A DNA stretch of 64,000 bases from Strongyloides papillosus (Eukaryota > Nematoda > Chromadorea > Rhabditida > Strongyloididae), in NCBI GenBank assembly GCA_005656395.1, contig SRSI01000033.1, positions 62,001 through 126,000 on the forward strand, in the 5' to 3' direction. Positions 32,685 to 44,338 of this stretch are shown piece after piece. A program made the position numbers and the translations under genes. Each line of letters begins with the position of its first letter. Position 1 is the first letter of the stretch. The notes under the pieces are model-generated. The model searched no databases, was not told the origin of the DNA, and saw only the letters and a list, made by a program, of their open reading frames with translations.

Positions 32685-33434
32685 CAGTGTAACCTCCAAA
32701 TAAGAGCCTTGCCGGGACCAAGGAATTTGGTGACTATTTAGAGGTTTTACTTATTTAGAGGTTATTAAATATATCATTAATATTGATTACTAAAATCAAA
32801 TAATATGTATAAATATTTACTAGGCAATGTTAAATGATAAAAAAAGTGCCATATAGAGTAAAAAACAAAAAGAAATAAATTTTAAATATAGCCTAATTGT
32901 AATTATTTATTTTTTGGTACATTATTTAAAGTAGTCCATGATCTTAGATTGAGAACTAAAATTAGTCATATGATTTACTATTTTATCTTTTAAACGGGCT
33001 ATATGAGGAAGAGAATCATCTATTATGGAATTTTTGACATAGGTTCTTAAATTGTATAGACCTCTAATAACTTCATCATTGTTACTTCTTGAGTAATTTC
33101 TTCACCACTGTCAGAATCACTGGCTTCATTATTATTAAGATCAGAAGACTCTTTCAAATTTAAATTACCACACGTATTTTCATTACTCTTTAAAATATCA
33201 ATTTTAGAAAATTTTTCAATACATTCATGCCTCTAATTGACTAAGAAACTATTTTGAGGTTAAAATATATGGAAAAATGCATGTGATTTTCTTAATTACC
33301 ATGATTATTTGGAGGTTTTTTTATTTGGAGGTGCTTTATTTAGAGGTTTTTTTGTATGGAAATTTAAAAAAAAAATTCGGGACCAGACTTTACGGTGACT
33401 AAGTAGAGGTATCTCTTATTAAGAGGTTACACTG
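32685..33434 (-). mobile_element. Internally deleted pogo/Tigger-like element
   Basis: The ends CAGTGTAACCTC and their inverse are flanked by TA (32683-32684 and 33435-33436). The type of end is that of pogo/Tigger elements. Further AGAGGTTxxTTATTTAGAGG-like subrepeats occur inside both ends. The only coding trace is the C-terminal part of a DDE transposase on the minus strand (32922-33140). Confidence 0.78.
32922..33140 (-). pseudogene. C-terminal remnant of a pogo-type transposase with PCNA-binding motif
   Basis: The minus-strand frames read an acidic linker (EASDSDSGEE), then after one frameshift a helical segment (VIRGLYNLRTYV, DDSLPHIARLKDKI) and a final QSKIMDYFK followed by TAA at 32922-32924. 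QxxIxxYF is a PIP box; pogo transposases are known to end in a PCNA-binding motif. The N-terminal DNA-binding and DDE domains are absent. Confidence 0.65.
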
Positions 33435-33593
33435 TATATAAATGTTTAAATATATTTAGTAATTACAAATCAAATTCGTAAACTAAGTAAAATTATTTTT
33501 ATAAAAATATTTAATTCGACAAAGTTAATTAAAGTTCATTATATTTTGTTAGCTAAATAATTGTATTTTAAAAATCATATATGCAATTCAGGT

Positions 33594-35086
33594 TTACCAT
33601 TCTTTATTTAAATTGCAATCTTCAATAATTTCAACTTTCTCCAGGAGATTTGCGTTTTGATATTTTGTTGAAGGTAAATTAACATAAAAATCAGTATCAA
33701 TTTTTTCAAACTTTTTCAGATAAGTTTTGTTAAATAAATATTCAGTGAAACATAATGCTCCCCCAAAATCATGTTCAGGAATAAAACGATAACCAAATAT
33801 TGATTTCATGTTTTGTAAATCTCTAAGCATCTCAACACCGTATACACAAGCAAAGTGATGTCTTATTTCTGTTTTACATTCTCTATCTTCCCATATAACA
33901 TTTCTAACCATAAAAATTACTTCATTATATGTTGTACTGAGACAATTACGATCCACGTAATGAGGAACTTTAAGCAAGTTATCACTAAATAATGTTTGCC
34001 ATACCATTTCATCTTCTCCATATTTGTTAACGGTATTAATTTGATATAAATATTTCGTTATATTTATTTTATTTAGAATAAAATCCACAGAATCACGTGG
34101 TATTCCACTTGCATATGAACCTTTTGAAAATTGTATATTTTTACTTAATAAATTTTTGTCATACTTGACAATTTCTGTTTCTGTAAGAACATATATTTAC
34201 AGGAGTAAAAAATTAACTTTTTTACCGTTAAAAAAATTTAAACTTTTATAATCCCAAGATGCATTTTGATTGATACGATCTTGAATGAATGGGCTGGGAT
34301 CTCGAAATTCCATATCTAAAGTACTATTTCTTACTTTCAATATTTCAACAATTTCTCTATTAGTTTTTATTGGGAAATCATCATTCTATTAGTCAAAAAA
34401 AAGATAGAGTTTTATAAAATACTTACTTGTAATATAAATAAATAATTCCATTTTTTATTAATTAAAATTTTCATACATTCATAAGTACTGAGCGATTGAT
34501 AAATTCCATTACTATTCATAAGATATCTTTTTGATGGTACATAAACATTATCAAAACACTTAGCTAAAGATGTTAACTGTTTGTATAATTCTGTTGATTT
34601 TAAATCAACACTAAAACAATAATGATTTTGCGGGGCATACGATACTAAAAATTCCAACTCTAACATATGGTAATTATTATATACATTTCTCGCATAAGCA
34701 ATTGGATAGTTTGCTTCAATATCAGATAAAGGTACCTTAGAATAAAATCCTCTTGACTTTATAGATTCACAGTCATATTTATAACTTTTAGGCACTACTT
34801 TCATCGTAAACCTTTTTTCTTTTATTTTGTTTATATAATTTATATCACCATTTAAAATTTTTGAACATTTTAAATTAAAATTTCTTGGCTTCCATAATGT
34901 AAAATTTCCAGGTAATAAAATATCAGAAAGATTGTTCTTTTTTTTCATAATGTCAATAACTATTCTTATTTTATTTGGCTTAAAAAATTTCAATGACACT
35001 TTATTGGCATATTTAAAAATAACGAAATAAATAGAACACAAAAATAAACAAGTTATAATATTAAATTTATTGATTTTCCAAGGCAT
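33594..35086 (-). CDS. GT14-family glycosyltransferase (core-2/I-branching type), copy A
   Basis: Exons 35086-34427, 34385-34226 and 34180-33594 with introns of 41 and 45 nt; 468 residues. Type II topology: a short N-terminus and one membrane anchor (about 8-27, IITCLFLCSIYFVIFKYA), then a luminal Golgi-type domain. Family motifs: SYAPQNHYCFSVDLKS, CFDNVYVPSK, YECMKILINKKWNYLFILQND, PIKTNREIVEIL, then YGEDEMVWQTL. In animals the family transfers beta-linked GlcNAc or Xyl to branch O-glycans or start proteoglycans. Which substrate is used here cannot be said. It is convergent with DUF229 paralogue 1 and divergent from paralogue 2. The related copy B is at 42453-44338. Confidence 0.87.
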
Positions 35087-35920
35087 ATTTAATCAAAATA
35101 TGGTAGAAAAATTCTATAAAATCTTTAATTAATTTTTTAAAACGTTTTTTAATATTAAATATGGGTTGTTCACCAAAGTTTCGGTGACAAGTTAAAATTT
35201 CGTACATATTTTTCAATATCGTTATATCAAATAATGGAACAAATTACTAATTTTCGCTGATTATTATATCTTTTTTCAAAAATAAAACAATTATACTTAG
35301 TTTAAATATTCACAATTTAATAATCAAAGCATTTAAATTGCATATTTAGACATCTAAACATAAAATTTATGATGACGGGACAATTTTAAAATTTAAATAA
35401 AAATTTCATTTTCTGTTGAAAAAAAAGATTATCAAAAATCTATTTTTATTGTAGTTAAATTTTGCCACGCAGTTTTATTAGATAATAAATTTTTTGTAAA
35501 TATTTTATTAATAATGATTTTGACTAATCGATTTTTAATTTGCAATTAACAAATAATCATCCAATAGAATTTCTCAATTTATTAAATTATAGACTTTAAA
35601 AATTTTTATTAGTTAAATAACAATGTTATTGAAAAAAATAAAAAGAGGTGTATATAAATTGCAAATTTGTACCTCATTGCGTTTTCTATAATTGTTGATT
35701 TTTTGGTAAATTTTTTAAATATATATGCACTAGTTTATTTATTCATTTTTATTTTTCCTTGTTTATATTCATTTTAATAATATTTTTTGGTAATCTTAGT
35801 AATACTTGTGATTATACCTTTTTTGTACCTTCCTTAATGATTAAATTAAAATAATTAAATTATTAAAAGAAAATTAGTTATAATTTTTTTATTCCCCAAA
35901 ACAAAAATTAAAGCGTAATT
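35087..35920. other. Divergent promoter region between GT14 copy A and DUF229 paralogue 2
   Basis: AT-rich. TGTATATAAATTGCAAATTTGT at 35649-35670 (TATA plus a GCAAATTTGT word) resembles the block at 39500 upstream of DUF229 paralogue 3. No coding sequence. Confidence 0.4.
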
Positions 35921-37965
35921 ATGATATTAAATAAAGTTAAAAAAATCTTTAAATATACGAGAAATACTATCATAGGTATGTTTTTTTTATAAAGAAAATA
36001 TTTATTAAATAACATAGTTTTTTAGTCTGTAAACCTAAATGGAAATATTTTAAAATTATTCTGTTTTTATCCGGATTTCTTCATTTTATTTATTTTATTT
36101 TTTTAAAACATATTATTAATTTGAATGTTATTAATGATGTAGATGTTAACGATAAAAAAGCCAATAAAGATATTTATAAAAATGACTACTGTTTGTTTGA
36201 AAAATTTAATATATGGAGTGATATAGTTCATGACTATGTAATCCCACAAAAAAAATTTAAAAAATGTAAGAAAATACATGATAATGAATTTTATAAATTA
36301 ATTGATGGAGTTATAACAGTTAAAAGGAAAGATTTGTTTTGTTTTTATGGTTGCAAATATCCTAAAGATGACTTTAATATAACGTTTGGCTCATATGTTT
36401 ATATTAATCAATCATATAAAATGGATTGTGATATTTTTCATTTTAGATGTTACAATAGATCAAATGTGATTATTTATGATGATGTATATTTCCATATAAA
36501 TAAGCTTAGTAAAATTCCTAAAGAAAGTACACCTTTTTTGAAAGAAAATTTTAGTATACCAAAAAATAATAAGCTTTACGATGTTCATATATATGTTATT
36601 GATTCGTTATCATATTATCACGCTTTAAGAGCACTTCCTAAAACAAGGAAATATTTAAAAGAAAACTTCAATGGTGTTGAAATGGAATTTTTAAATTCTA
36701 TTGGAGAAAATTCAAGACCTAATGCTTATGGAATTCTTTTAAATAAACAAAACATGGATGTGAATGATTTTTTTTCATCTAAAAAAGAAAAAAAGAATGA
36801 CTTTGGTGATATGGAATCTTGCGGTGTGTCACTAGATAATAAAACATTTATACTGGATTATTATAGAAAAATGGGGTATGTAACATTATTTGCAGAAGAT
36901 TATGAATTTGGTGGAGTATTTAGTTATATTAATTGTGTTGGATTTAAAAAAGAACCATCTCATCATACTTTAAAACCATTTCAAATTCTTTCAACACAAA
37001 TCGAATTAGGAAAGGTAGTAGAAAATAAATTAAAAAAGGAATGTTATCACCATGGATTTCACATAATGGACTACTTGAGTGATTTTCTACAAAAATATAA
37101 AAGTAACTCTAAAATGACTTTAATTTGGCATTCAAACATACTTCACGATGAAATAAACCCAATTTTTGCCGCCGATGAAATTTTTTATAATTTTTTTAAA
37201 AAAAATGAGAAACATTATAAGAATTCATTTAGCATATTAATGGGCGATCATGGATATAGAATGAATCCATTTTTCTGGTCTGATATAGGTAGATTTGAAG
37301 AAAAAAATCCTTATTTTATTATAACAATACCAGGAGAATTAAAATATAATGCACAGTTGATGAAAAATTTAAATGAAAATAGTAAAAAACATTCTTCACA
37401 CTTTGATGTTTATGCCACTTTATTAGATATATTAACAAATGCCCCTAAAGATGGATTCAAAATGTTAGATAAACAAAAAGAATTCCCTATAAAAAATGAT
37501 ACAATTAAAGGATTAAGTTTACTAAGACCATTACCAAATTACAACCGTTCATGTTATGATATGTTCATACCTCCTCAATACTGTTTGTGTAAACCAAAAT
37601 TTGAACTTCTTCCATATTCTATGGCAAAAGAACGCACTAAAATTAAAAAAAGCTTTATAAAAGCACTTAACAATAAATTAGTTCTTGGAAATTTGACAGA
37701 TAAATGTGCAGAAATGAAGTTAGATGAATCTGAAAAATTTATAGTAAAATTTGCTAGTGATGGAGGCTCAAAAATTGTTTACCAAGTGAATGCCGTTACT
37801 ATTCCAGGGAAAACTAGGTATCAGGCTATGATGAATAAAAATTTTGAGATTTTAAATAATCAAATAACACGCTTAGATGTTTATAGGGAACAAACAGAAC
37901 CTTGTGAAAATTCTACTTTTTTTAGAATATACTGCTATTGCAAAATTTTATTACATAAAATTTAA
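35921..37965 (+). CDS. DUF229 family type II membrane protein, paralogue 2
   Basis: Exons 35921-35975 (55 nt) and 36026-37965, 50-nt intron, phase 1; 664 residues. It has the same architecture as the neighbours: a basic cytosolic start, a membrane anchor (about 28-48, FKIILFLSGFLHFIYFIFL), then a luminal or secreted-side domain. Key segments: YVIDSLSYYHALRALPKT, GENSRPNAYG, LHDEIN, MGDHGYRMN, SSHFDVYATLLDI, SCYDMFIPPQYCLC and a Cys-rich end. The likely metal-binding Asp/His residues are all present and the nucleophile position is Ser (NSRPN), where many DUF229 members have Thr. From DVYATLLDI to the RSCYDMFIPPQYCLC segment it is almost identical to paralogues 1 and 3, which suggests gene conversion or strong constraint. 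Confidence 0.88.
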
Positions 37966-39798
37966 AGATATTTTCTTCAATCGTTAAAAAATATTATGAA
38001 ATTGGTCCAGAAAACAATTTCTCATTGCCTTCGTCTGAAATGACTGCAAAAAATTTTATAACTTTAAATATTATATTTTAACATAAATTCTTTTTTATAT
38101 TATTATAAGTTGTTTTAAATAAATTTAAAACATTTTAAAATTGTATATTTGGAAAAAAATTGAGTTTTATATTTATCTTCAATTTATTTATCCTTATCTA
38201 TCATTTAAAAGATGGAATTAAAAAATATGATAAAGCATTACATTGAAGAATTGATCAAAATTGGTCAAGTTATGAACCAAATAGTAAAATTAATTTTTTT
38301 AGGATAGAAATTCTAAGCGAAATGTGTTAAATGTTAAACAAAGCTGAGAAAAAACATGGTCTTTGACTGAATGATTAAATAATTATTAAAGCATAAAAAT
38401 TAATTTGTAGTGCTTCGAATAATTCGTTGCGGTCTGGATAAATGATTAATAGTTAATAATATAAATAATAATTGATAATTTGTAATATTAATAATTAGGG
38501 AAGTTTCAGAAAAGCTCAAAACTAACATTATACGATATAAGATGTACACAATGTAAGGTTGTTTACTATCAATACAAGAGTATAAAACATGAATATATTC
38601 TAATAAAAAAATAAGAGTGTATAAAATACCATGTTCTTATCTTTCGATGAATCTTATATTGCACACCAATCATCCTAGTGTACTGTTATTGTAGGTAACG
38701 TTTAAGCTAGTCGATCTTGAGTTGTTCTATTTGTCTAGAAATATCTAGGACTTATATTTTTCACAGATAACGAATCTCATTAATAAAAAAATGTTCTGGC
38801 TTTATTACTTTAATTTGTAATAAAGACAGATTTTTGTCTAAATTACACAATATCGGTAGTAGCATCATGAGGTATCAATAACACCATATTCTTCTTCCTA
38901 TTAATGATTTTAGCATGCTTGAAAAGACTAATTTTATCACCATCTAATTTTCCAGAAGTTTTTAAGCAAATATTATCAAGAAAAATATATTTAATATTTT
39001 AAATTCTATTTTTCAAAAACATTTTTTTCACCACAATTTTTCTATTCTTAAAAGCTTGTGTCCTTATAATAAATCATTTTGAGCTAGTACTCTATTGTGC
39101 AATTATAGCTGATTATTAACCAAATGTGGCGTTAAAGTTTTTGGTAATTTCAATTAATTTAAGTTTAAGTTGTTAAAAAAAATGATGCAAACATTGATTT
39201 TTGACCAGGATTCTTTAAAGAATATTAACAAAATTTAAATAAGTTAATGATAAAGATGAGCTCAATTACCTCTACAATATGAAATATATCTTATAAAGTT
39301 ATGTAGACATATTAGAAATTTTCGCCTGTCTGAATATTGATAAAGCAAATACTGATTTTTATTTTTGAACAATATAATATTTATTTTTTATTATCACTAA
39401 ATATTAAAAAGTTATTGCCAACAGAAAAAGAATATACATCTTCAACTTCCATTTTTCATGAAATTATTTTTTATAGTCAGGTTACTATATGTAAAGATTG
39501 CAAATTTGTGTCGCCTTATATCATTGTATTAATATTGACTTATGAATACAATTTTTTAACATGTTTACAATAAATTTTTTTCAAATATTTAAAAGTTTTT
39601 ATAAAAATTATTTTCTTTACTATTTCACTTTTCTGTTTACTCTTGCTAAATTTTATAATTTAATTGTATAGTTATACTAATATTGATGATTATATCTTTT
39701 TGCACTTTCTTTTGTATTTTAATTAAATTAATTATATTATTATAAGAAAATTCTTTGCTTCAATTTTTAAATTCATAAAAAAAATTTGACGCGTAGTT
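37966..39798. other. Spacer between DUF229 paralogues 2 and 3
   Basis: AT-rich 1.8 kb. No GT14 gene lies here, unlike the spacers after paralogues 1 and 3. A GCAAATTTGTG block at 39500 lies about 300 nt before the ATG of paralogue 3. No other feature seen. Confidence 0.4.
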
Positions 39799-41818
39799 AT
39801 GGTATTGAATAATGTTAAAAAAATTATTAGATATAGAAAATATACCGTTATAGGTATGCTATTTTTATGAAAACGATATTTATTAAAAAAAACTTTTTTT
39901 AGCCAAAAAAACTAATTGGAAATATGTAAGAATTTCTTTAACTTTATTTTTCTTTGGTTTTCTTAATTTAATATGGTTTGTTTATAATGATGTTAACGTT
40001 GATGTTCATGATAGGAAAATTAATAAATTTATTTATAAAAATAGTTATTGTTTGTTTGAAAAATTTAACATATGGAGTGATATAGTTCATGATCACATAA
40101 CACCACAAAAAAAATTTGAAAAATGTAAGAAAATATATGATAATAAGTATTATAAATTAATTAATGGAGTTATAACAGCTACAAGGAAAGATTTGTTATG
40201 TTTTTATGGTTGTAAATATCCCAAAGATGATTTTAAAATAGCATTTGGACCATATATTTATATTAATAAACCATTTAAATTGGATTGTGATATTTTTCAT
40301 TTTAGATGTTACAATACATCTAATGCTGTTATTTTTGATGATGTATATTTCCATATAAATAAGCTTAGTAAAATTCCTAAAGAAAGTACACCTTTTTTGG
40401 AAGAAAATTTTAGTATACCAATAAATAATAAGCGTTACGATGTTCATATATATGTTATTGATTCGTTATCATATTATCACGCTTTAAGAGCACTTCCTAA
40501 AACAAGGAAATATTTAAAAGAAAATTTCAATGGTGTTGAAATGGAATATTTAAATGCTATTGGCAGTAATTCAAGGCCTAATGCCTATGGATTTCTTTTA
40601 AATAAACAAAACATGGATGTAGACGACTTTTTTTCCTGTGAGAAAACAAAAAAGAATGATTTTGGTGATTCAGATTCTTGTGAAATTGCATTAGACAATC
40701 AAACTTTTATACAAGAATATTATAGAAAAATGGGTTATGTAACATTAAGTGCAGAAGATTATGATTCTGGTGGGGTATTCAGCTATTTGAATTGCGTTGG
40801 ATTCACAAGGGAACCTCCTCATCATACCTTAAAACCAATTCAAATTCTTTTTCAGAGTGCCAAAATGGAGAAAATAGTTAGAACTAAATTTAAAAAAAAT
40901 TGTTATCACCACGGTTTTCATATAATGGATTATTTTAATGATTTCTTACATAAATATGAAGATAATTTAAAAATGTCAATACTTTGGCAATCAAATATAG
41001 CCCATGATAGTTTGAACTACATTTTTGCTGCTGATGACACTTATGTTAATTTTTTCAAGAAAAATAAAAAATATTTTAAGAATTCATTTAATATTCTCAT
41101 GTCTGATCATGGATTTAGAATGGGCCTTTTTTCCGCATCTGATATAGGTAGGTATGAACAAAGAAATCCTTATTTTATCATAACGATACCAGAGGAACAA
41201 AGATCTAATGAGCAATTAATAAAAAATTTGAGAGAAAATAGTAAAAAACATATTTCACACTTTGATATTTATGCGACTTTACTAGATATATTAACAAATG
41301 CTCCTAAAGATGGATTTAAAATGTTGGATAAACAAAAAGAATTTCCAATAAAAAATGATACAATTAAAGGATTAAGTTTATTAAGACCATTACCAAATTA
41401 CAACCGTTCATGTTATGATATGTTCATACCTCCTCAATATTGTTTGTGTAAACCAAAGTTTGAACTTCTTCCATATTTTATGGCAAAAGAACGTGCTAAA
41501 ATAGAAAAAAACTTTATAAAAGCACTTAACAATAAATTAGTTCTTGGAAATTTGACAGACAAATGTGCTGAAATGAAATTAGATAGATCAGAGAAATTTA
41601 TTATAAAATATGCTAGAGGCGGAAATTCGAAAATTATTTATCAAGTAGATGCTTTCACTACTCCGGGGAAAGCTAAATATCAAGCTATGATGAATAACAA
41701 TTACGAAGTTATAAATAACGAAATTATACGTTTAAGTATTTATAAGCATCAAGCAGAACCTTGTGCAAAATATTCTTTATATAGACCGTATTGTTATTGC
41801 AAAAGTTTATTATCATAA
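39799..41818 (+). CDS. DUF229 family type II membrane protein, paralogue 3
   Basis: Exons 39799-39853 (55 nt) and 39903-41818, 49-nt intron, phase 1; 656 residues. Cytosolic start VLNNVKKIIRYRKYTVI, membrane segment (about 26-45, ISLTLFFFGFLNLIWFVY), then the DUF229 domain: YVIDSLSYYHALRALPKT, GSNSRPNAYG, AHDSLN, MSDHGFRMG, SHFDIYATLLDI. MSDHG with a following R.G is the most canonical version of this motif among the three. The C-terminus ends YCYCKSLLS as in paralogue 1. Its convergent neighbour is GT14 copy B. The shared genomic pairing suggests a link in extracellular glycan or glycolipid metabolism, but this is inference. Confidence 0.88.
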
Positions 41819-42452
41819 CCACAAATATCGTTTTTCTTTTATTTCATAAAGTATTTTATAATCTGTTCAAAATACAACTTGCTGCAAATTTTTTTCCAAA
41901 TGACTACAAGAACTAACTTCTGAATATTAAATATCATAATTTTAAAATATAATATATTTCTTAAATTGTTTTATTCCATTAATTTAAAACATATTAAAAA
42001 TTGATAGTGAAAAGCTGATTGAGATGCATTGTTGGCATACATTTGTTATCAATTATCTCTTTTTAAAAACCATTAATATTACTAGGAGAAACAATATCAA
42101 AAACCAATTATTAAATCATTGTCCCAAATGAGTTCAAACTTAAACAAGATGTATTTAAAACTAGTGGAAGAGTTAGTTTTTAAACTAGTTTATATAAGTT
42201 AATATACGAATCATAAAAGGCTACTCCAAAGATTCGGAGAGAAAATAAAATTGAATAAAATGAAAATTAATCAGTTCAACTAACATTGAAATAAATAAAC
42301 TAAAAATTATAATGGCATTTAATGTACATGTATGCATCTGATAACATTTCATGTGATTGAATGTTAGTGTTGTTCCCAACCACCTCATAGCTACACGTAT
42401 ATGTTTTAACAAAGTGAATTACATTAAAATTTATTTAAACAATCAAAAAATA
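41819..42452. other. Convergent spacer between DUF229 paralogue 3 and GT14 copy B
   Basis: Resembles part of the 3-prime flank of paralogue 1 (32220-32530). The 63-codon minus-strand frame here has no family features. Confidence 0.4.
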
Positions 42453-44338
42453 TTAACTTTTACAATTTTCTATTACGTTAAACTTATTAGCCAATCTCAT
42501 TTTTCGATATAAACTTTGAGGCAAACTATAAAAATACCATATATTTAAAATTTCATGTTCCATAAAGTGATTTTGATAGTACATAAAATTAACCCAACAT
42601 TTTAAGGCACCGAAATCTCTATCTTCCTTAAATTTGTATCCAAAAAATGGAAAATAATCTAGCAGTTTACCTACTCTTTCAACACCAAAAATGCAAACTT
42701 TATCATATAAATTTTCAGAACGACACATTCCTTTGGTTTTAATTACGAGTCTTGATAAGGAGACTTTTTTTGGGTAATAAGTAGATATACATTGTCTTGG
42801 GATGAAACCAGGTATATTTATTATATCATCTGTTAAAAGTGTTGACCACGTCAATTCATCGTGGCCATATAAATTAGTATTTAATTCATTTAAAAATGTC
42901 GTTATATTAATTTTGTTAACGATATAATCAACTGTTTCCCGATTCATTCCACATGGAACATTGCTTTTTTGAAACGTAACCTTTTGATTCATTATATTTT
43001 GGTTGTTTCTTCTTTCATCACCTAGAAATATCAGTGAATTAAAGAAAAATATACAAACCTTCTAAAAATATATTCAGATCTTTGTAAGTCCATGAAAAAT
43101 TCAAATTAACTATTTCATCAATGTCTTCATTGAAGATGTTAAAAGCCATATCTAATGGAAAGTCCATTGCTTCAAGTACTTCTAACATTTGCCGATTTGT
43201 TTTTATGGCAATATCATCCATTTGATGAAGAAACATATAATTCCAATCTTTAGTTAATAAAAATTTCATGCATTGAAAATGAGCAATGCTAGTATATTTA
43301 CCATTGCTTTGAAAATCATACTGTTTTTCCATAACATAAACATTTGGAAGACACTTCTCTAATTGTTTCATCTTTTCATAAAGATCGGGAAATTTCGAAT
43401 CAACAGTGTAACAGTAATGATTATTCTTTGAATATTGTGCCAACAATATAAGTTCAACAATTTCATAACTCTAAAAATTAAATAATTAGTCTTTCTGTTT
43501 ATTCATACTCTATAAACATTTCTAGCAAAGGCAAGAGAATATTTTTCTTCAATATAACTCGTACCAGTTGCATTTCCAAATCCTCTTTGTTTTATGGAAT
43601 GACAACTTGTTTCTAAATAATTTTCTTTTTCAATAATATATCTAGATAATGAGATATTCTTTGCATATTCTTTGTTATTTAAAATAAGCTTCGAACACGA
43701 AATATTGGTGTTATTGTTTTCTATAATATATTCAAATTTACCAGCCCTTACTTCATCGTTTCCTTCATTTATTTCAAATTGTTTCAGACATTCTTTACTT
43801 TTAAGTATATCGTTATTTCGACAAAATTTTCTTGGTGAAGATATTTTTTTAATGTTTTTTTTTATTTTATTCGGTATTCCGTAAAAATTAATCAGATGAA
43901 AAAACTTGAAATAAATTGAATTATATAAAATACAATATGTGCAAAGGACTTGGTCATATGTAACTGTACTTTTGTTAAAATAAATATTTGTTATTGAGAA
44001 GGAATACGAAGTATTCATATACCATACAATTTTTCCCGTTAAATTGTTATTCCAAATTTCATTTGGTTTCTTAAATGAATTAACTACCACATCATTTGGA
44101 GTATTAAATATATTTTTTAAACCTTTGTTTCTTGAACTAAAAAAATAAACGTTTTTAAATATGATTTTTATTTGACTAACTGTTTTAATTTTGGCCTTAA
44201 AAATACGCTATATAGATTACTTTTATTAAAAGTATTGGACATGGTAAAGTAAACTATGATTAGATTAATACTAACACTTATTGTAATAATTAGAAGTAAT
44301 AAGTTATTTCGCGATACAAAATTATAATTAGCAATCAT
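42453..44338 (-). CDS. GT14-family glycosyltransferase (core-2/I-branching type), copy B
   Basis: Exons 44338-44181, 44136-43509, 43470-43059 and 43021-42453 with introns of 44, 38 and 37 nt; 588 residues. The N-terminus MIANYNFVSRNN is followed by a membrane anchor (about 13-34, LLLLIITISVSINLIIVYF), so it is a type II protein. It is about 120 residues longer than copy A, mainly in the stem. Motifs: YSLAFARNVY, AQYSKNNHYCYTVDSK, CLPNVYVMEKQ, FQCMKFLLTKDWNYMFLHQMDD, AIKTNRQMLEVL, DMAFN, YGHDELTWSTL. Position of the last intron relative to the domain is the same as in copy A. The substrate is unknown. Confidence 0.87.

Noticed and set aside
42221..42412. 63-codon minus-strand frame next to GT14 copy B
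   Set aside because: Lies beyond the GT14 stop at 42453 with no splice link or domain.
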